A stretch of 64,000 nucleotides of DNA from Tethya wilhelma (taxonomy: Eukaryota > Porifera > Demospongiae > Tethyida > Tethyidae). Position 1 is the first letter of the stretch. Every line of letters starts with the position of its first letter. This document shows positions 62,556-64,000 of this stretch, in pieces. Made by a program: the position numbers and the translations under genes. Below the pieces are notes generated by a model, which saw only the letters and a program-made list of their open reading frames with translations, did no database searches and had not been told where the DNA came from. The stretch spans positions 9,022,065 through 9,086,064 of the forward strand of contig CAXIPT010000002.1 of NCBI GenBank assembly GCA_964030475.1, in the 5' to 3' direction.

Positions 62556-63235
62556 TTAAAATAAGTTCTAAAATACACTAAATAACATAATTAAAAGGAA
62601 ACTAAATTTCATACACACACACACGTACCTCAACTAAAAGTGCTTTGTCGTCAATTTTCTTGAGTTCCCTAAGCAGGGTGGAAGCAATCTCTAACCCTGA
62701 TGTGTACTTTTGTGCATCCACATAAAGAGCCACCAGTCTAGCTTGAAGAGCTTGGCGCAGGAACACACGATTCTCATTCTTGGCCCACTCTATGCAGCCT
62801 TGACAGAGAGACTCCTGTTTGTGTGTGTGAGGAGTGGAGGTGTGAGTGTGTGAGGGGTGGAGGTGTGTGTGAGGGGTGAAGGTGTGAGTATGTTAGGTTG
62901 TGGAGGTGTGAGAGTGTGAGGGGTGGAAAGTGTGAATGTGTGAAGGGTGGCTAGAGAGCGCAAGTGTGAGTGTGTGAGGGGCAAAGAAGATGCGTGAAAG
63001 GTAGAAAGTGTGAAGTACGTGAAGGATAGATCGTCGTGAGGGGTGGATAGTGTGAGGGGTGAAGGGGACTAATGAGGGTAGAGATTGAGGCCATCTTGGG
63101 CTACACCTACCGCATTAGCAGTGGTCCTGTTCATGTTCAAGAAGAGGTCAACAAGTTCACGGATGATCTTGGCCGCCTTAGCTTTGGAGAAGATCTCAAT
63201 CATACCTCGAGTTGTCTCAATCAGTGAACCCAGCT
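58858..63235 (-). CDS. PSMD11: 26S proteasome non-ATPase subunit 11 (Rpn6), N-terminus outside window
   Basis: Nine exons: 63235-63111, 62814-62629, 62407-62269, 61577-61436, 61142-61019, 60904-60857, 60666-60553, 60021-59970, 58997-58858; phases consistent. The sequence follows human PSMD11 throughout: ISKAKAA-like [90 protein letters not shown] and the PCI segment [25 protein letters not shown], ending [14 protein letters not shown]. Rpn6 clamps the lid to the 20S core of the proteasome; the helical repeats precede the C-terminal PCI domain. About 75 N-terminal residues must be encoded beyond base 64000. One conservative difference is a serine replacing human glycine residues around the PCI start. 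The introns are rich in microsatellites and minisatellites. Confidence 0.95.
59010..59160 (+). repeat. Minisatellite (GTGTGAGGATGTGAG type) in PSMD11 intron
   Basis: Degenerate units of GTGTGAGGATGTGAGGGT and close variants, about 8 bp sub-period. A similar array occurs at 62820-63065. Confidence 0.85.
60125..60530. repeat. Two diverged copies of the fold-back repeat module in a PSMD11 intron
   Basis: ATCATTTGAAAGATCTCTTTGAGCTGATC at 60238-60265 and ATCATTAAAAGATCTCTTTC at 60450-60470, each followed by ACAATGGTAC or AACGGTACAA and CCTAGAC(C)GAGAT. They are related to the modules at 19.2 and 22.5-24.0 kb, showing the family is dispersed. Lies between exons 60666-60553 and 60021-59970. Confidence 0.65.
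60910..60977. repeat. (GA)n next to the 3' splice site of PSMD11 exon 60904-60857
   Basis: 34 GA units; on the coding strand a pure CT tract that ends in the AAAG acceptor at 60905-60908. Confidence 0.9.
61236..61400 (+). repeat. SINE-like repeat, most complete copy
   Basis: Contains CCATTACATG, GAGATCTGGTT, TCAACTAGTGTCTATG, CTATTCTCTGCTCCAATGCC and the B-box-like GGTTCAAATCCCAGC with a TCTCAAGATTTTTTCC tail. Relatives at 21084-21600 and 5012-5062. Located in the PSMD11 intron 61143-61435. Confidence 0.65.
61606..61654. repeat. (GA)n in PSMD11 intron
   Basis: About 24 GA units in the 61578-62268 intron. The remainder of that intron shows no gene. Confidence 0.9.
62470..62553. repeat. (CA)n in PSMD11 intron
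   Basis: Interrupted CA array in the short intron between exons 62814-62629 and 62407-62269. Confidence 0.9.
62820..63065 (+). repeat. Minisatellite of GTGTGAGGGGTGGA-type units in PSMD11 intron
   Basis: Degenerate array of GTGTGAG(G/T)GG(TG)GA units, resembling the array at 59010-59160 but in a different intron of the same gene. Confidence 0.8.
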
Positions 63236-64000
63236 CTACAAGAGAGAGACATACAGAATATGAAAGGTTAACGTATGATATAGATAATGCAGTAAACATA
63301 TGACTAAGGTTGTCACTAGCTCAAGCTCTCTCTCCTTCTATATTAACGACCTTTACCATAACCAAAAGGTACCGTACAGCGGGAAACTTTTGAGGGGGGA
63401 AATTTTTGCATTTTCATCTTGAATAGAAATTCACGGGAAAAATTTTCATGGATAGGAACTCAGAAGCAACCAGAAGTAATATACTTACATGCTGAAACCC
63501 ATTCAAGCTCTTCTTCTTGCAATAAATTCTTGCTGATAGCTTATTTTCAAGGTTTTGAAAGCCTCCTTAGCCACTTTCTAGCTTTAGTTGGCTGGCTAAC
63601 GTTGGCTTTTACACGTGCATGTACATGTGCTCCCAAGCGGTGATTTTATGCATGATGACCCCTTACCTAACAAATTTCATGGGGGAAAATTTTCGTGGAC
63701 TGAAGCCAAACTGCAAAATTCGCAAAAAATTTCCCCCTCGAAAATTTCGCTATACAGTAAGCAGTGTTTGCTTTAGAAATTCTAGTAGGGTGTTCACCAT
63801 TTTATGCTTTTCAATTATAATGCCATCTTTATAACATTAATGGGTACATATGTTTCAACCCAGTTGGTTTGTCAGCTATAAATTTTTGGGAGTCCGTAAA
63901 AGAGTGTAGTGGTCCATGGACTCCTAAACACCCTTTAGAGCAAACACTGACGGTAAGTATCATGAAAGTTAAAAAAACAAAACAGCAATTTCCCATAATA
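63236..64000. other. PSMD11 upstream intron (to window edge)
   Basis: No exon for the missing Rpn6 N-terminus could be found. 63371-63762 has imperfect inverted ends (GTACAGCGGGAAACTTTTGA ... TCGAAAATTTCGCTATAC), suggesting another MITE-like insertion. Confidence 0.55.

Noticed and set aside
62470..63065. CRISPR-like array
   Set aside because: Units are simple CA and GTGTGAG minisatellites without unique spacers, in a eukaryotic intron.

Overview
This 64 kb window is metazoan nuclear DNA with short spliced genes, many (CA)n and (CT)n microsatellites, small inverted-repeat elements and one assembly gap (22700-23176, all N). The gene content (cordon-bleu, CDK12/13, TFIIIC90, retinol saturase, ceramide synthase, Rpn6) is animal. 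Tandem SRCR receptor genes, tiny introns and low coding density fit a demosponge, most likely Amphimedon queenslandica or a relative; the species is an inference. I resolved exon boundaries by reading splice sites on both strands and checking that codon phase carries across each intron.

Layout. 1-8527 (minus): a cordon-bleu-family gene with an N-terminal EVH1-like domain, running off the left edge. 9780-15513 (minus): CDK12/CDK13, divergent from YAE1 (15766-16502, plus) across 252 bp. 16503-17468: decayed copy of sequences found again at 26.8-28.5 kb. 17469-26217 (minus): a secreted or surface-anchored protein made of a signal peptide, ten single-exon cysteine-rich repeats and a hydrophobic C-terminus; its 5.8 kb central intron is full of fold-back repeats, MITEs, a minisatellite, the gap and an orphan laminin-EGF-like exon. 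27140-27876 (minus): small unrecognised gene. 28358-32129 (minus): GTF3C4, sharing a 136 bp divergent promoter with RETSAT (32266-34892, plus). OSGEPL1 (35066-36904) and a ceramide synthase (36998-39405) follow on the plus strand.

39929-52884 (plus) is an SRCR receptor cluster. Copy A is nearly complete. A fragment of a Ty3/gypsy pol gene (43785-45074) lies exactly between copy A and a 5'-truncated copy B. Copy C has lost one exon in a way that breaks codon phase. 53495-57604 (plus) is a one-pass membrane protein with three Ly6/uPAR-type three-finger domains. 58858-63235 (minus) is PSMD11, whose N-terminal exon(s) lie beyond the right edge.

How the genes relate: most are unlinked housekeeping genes (transcription, tRNA modification, lipid metabolism, proteasome). 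The accessory part is the set of three surface or secreted cysteine-rich families (10-repeat protein, SRCR cluster, three-finger receptor), which look like rapidly evolving recognition or adhesion molecules. The most novel observations are the EVH1-cordon-bleu fusion, the 10-exon cysteine-repeat array, the remodelled SRCR cluster, and the recurrent placement of CA/CT microsatellites directly at 3' splice sites.
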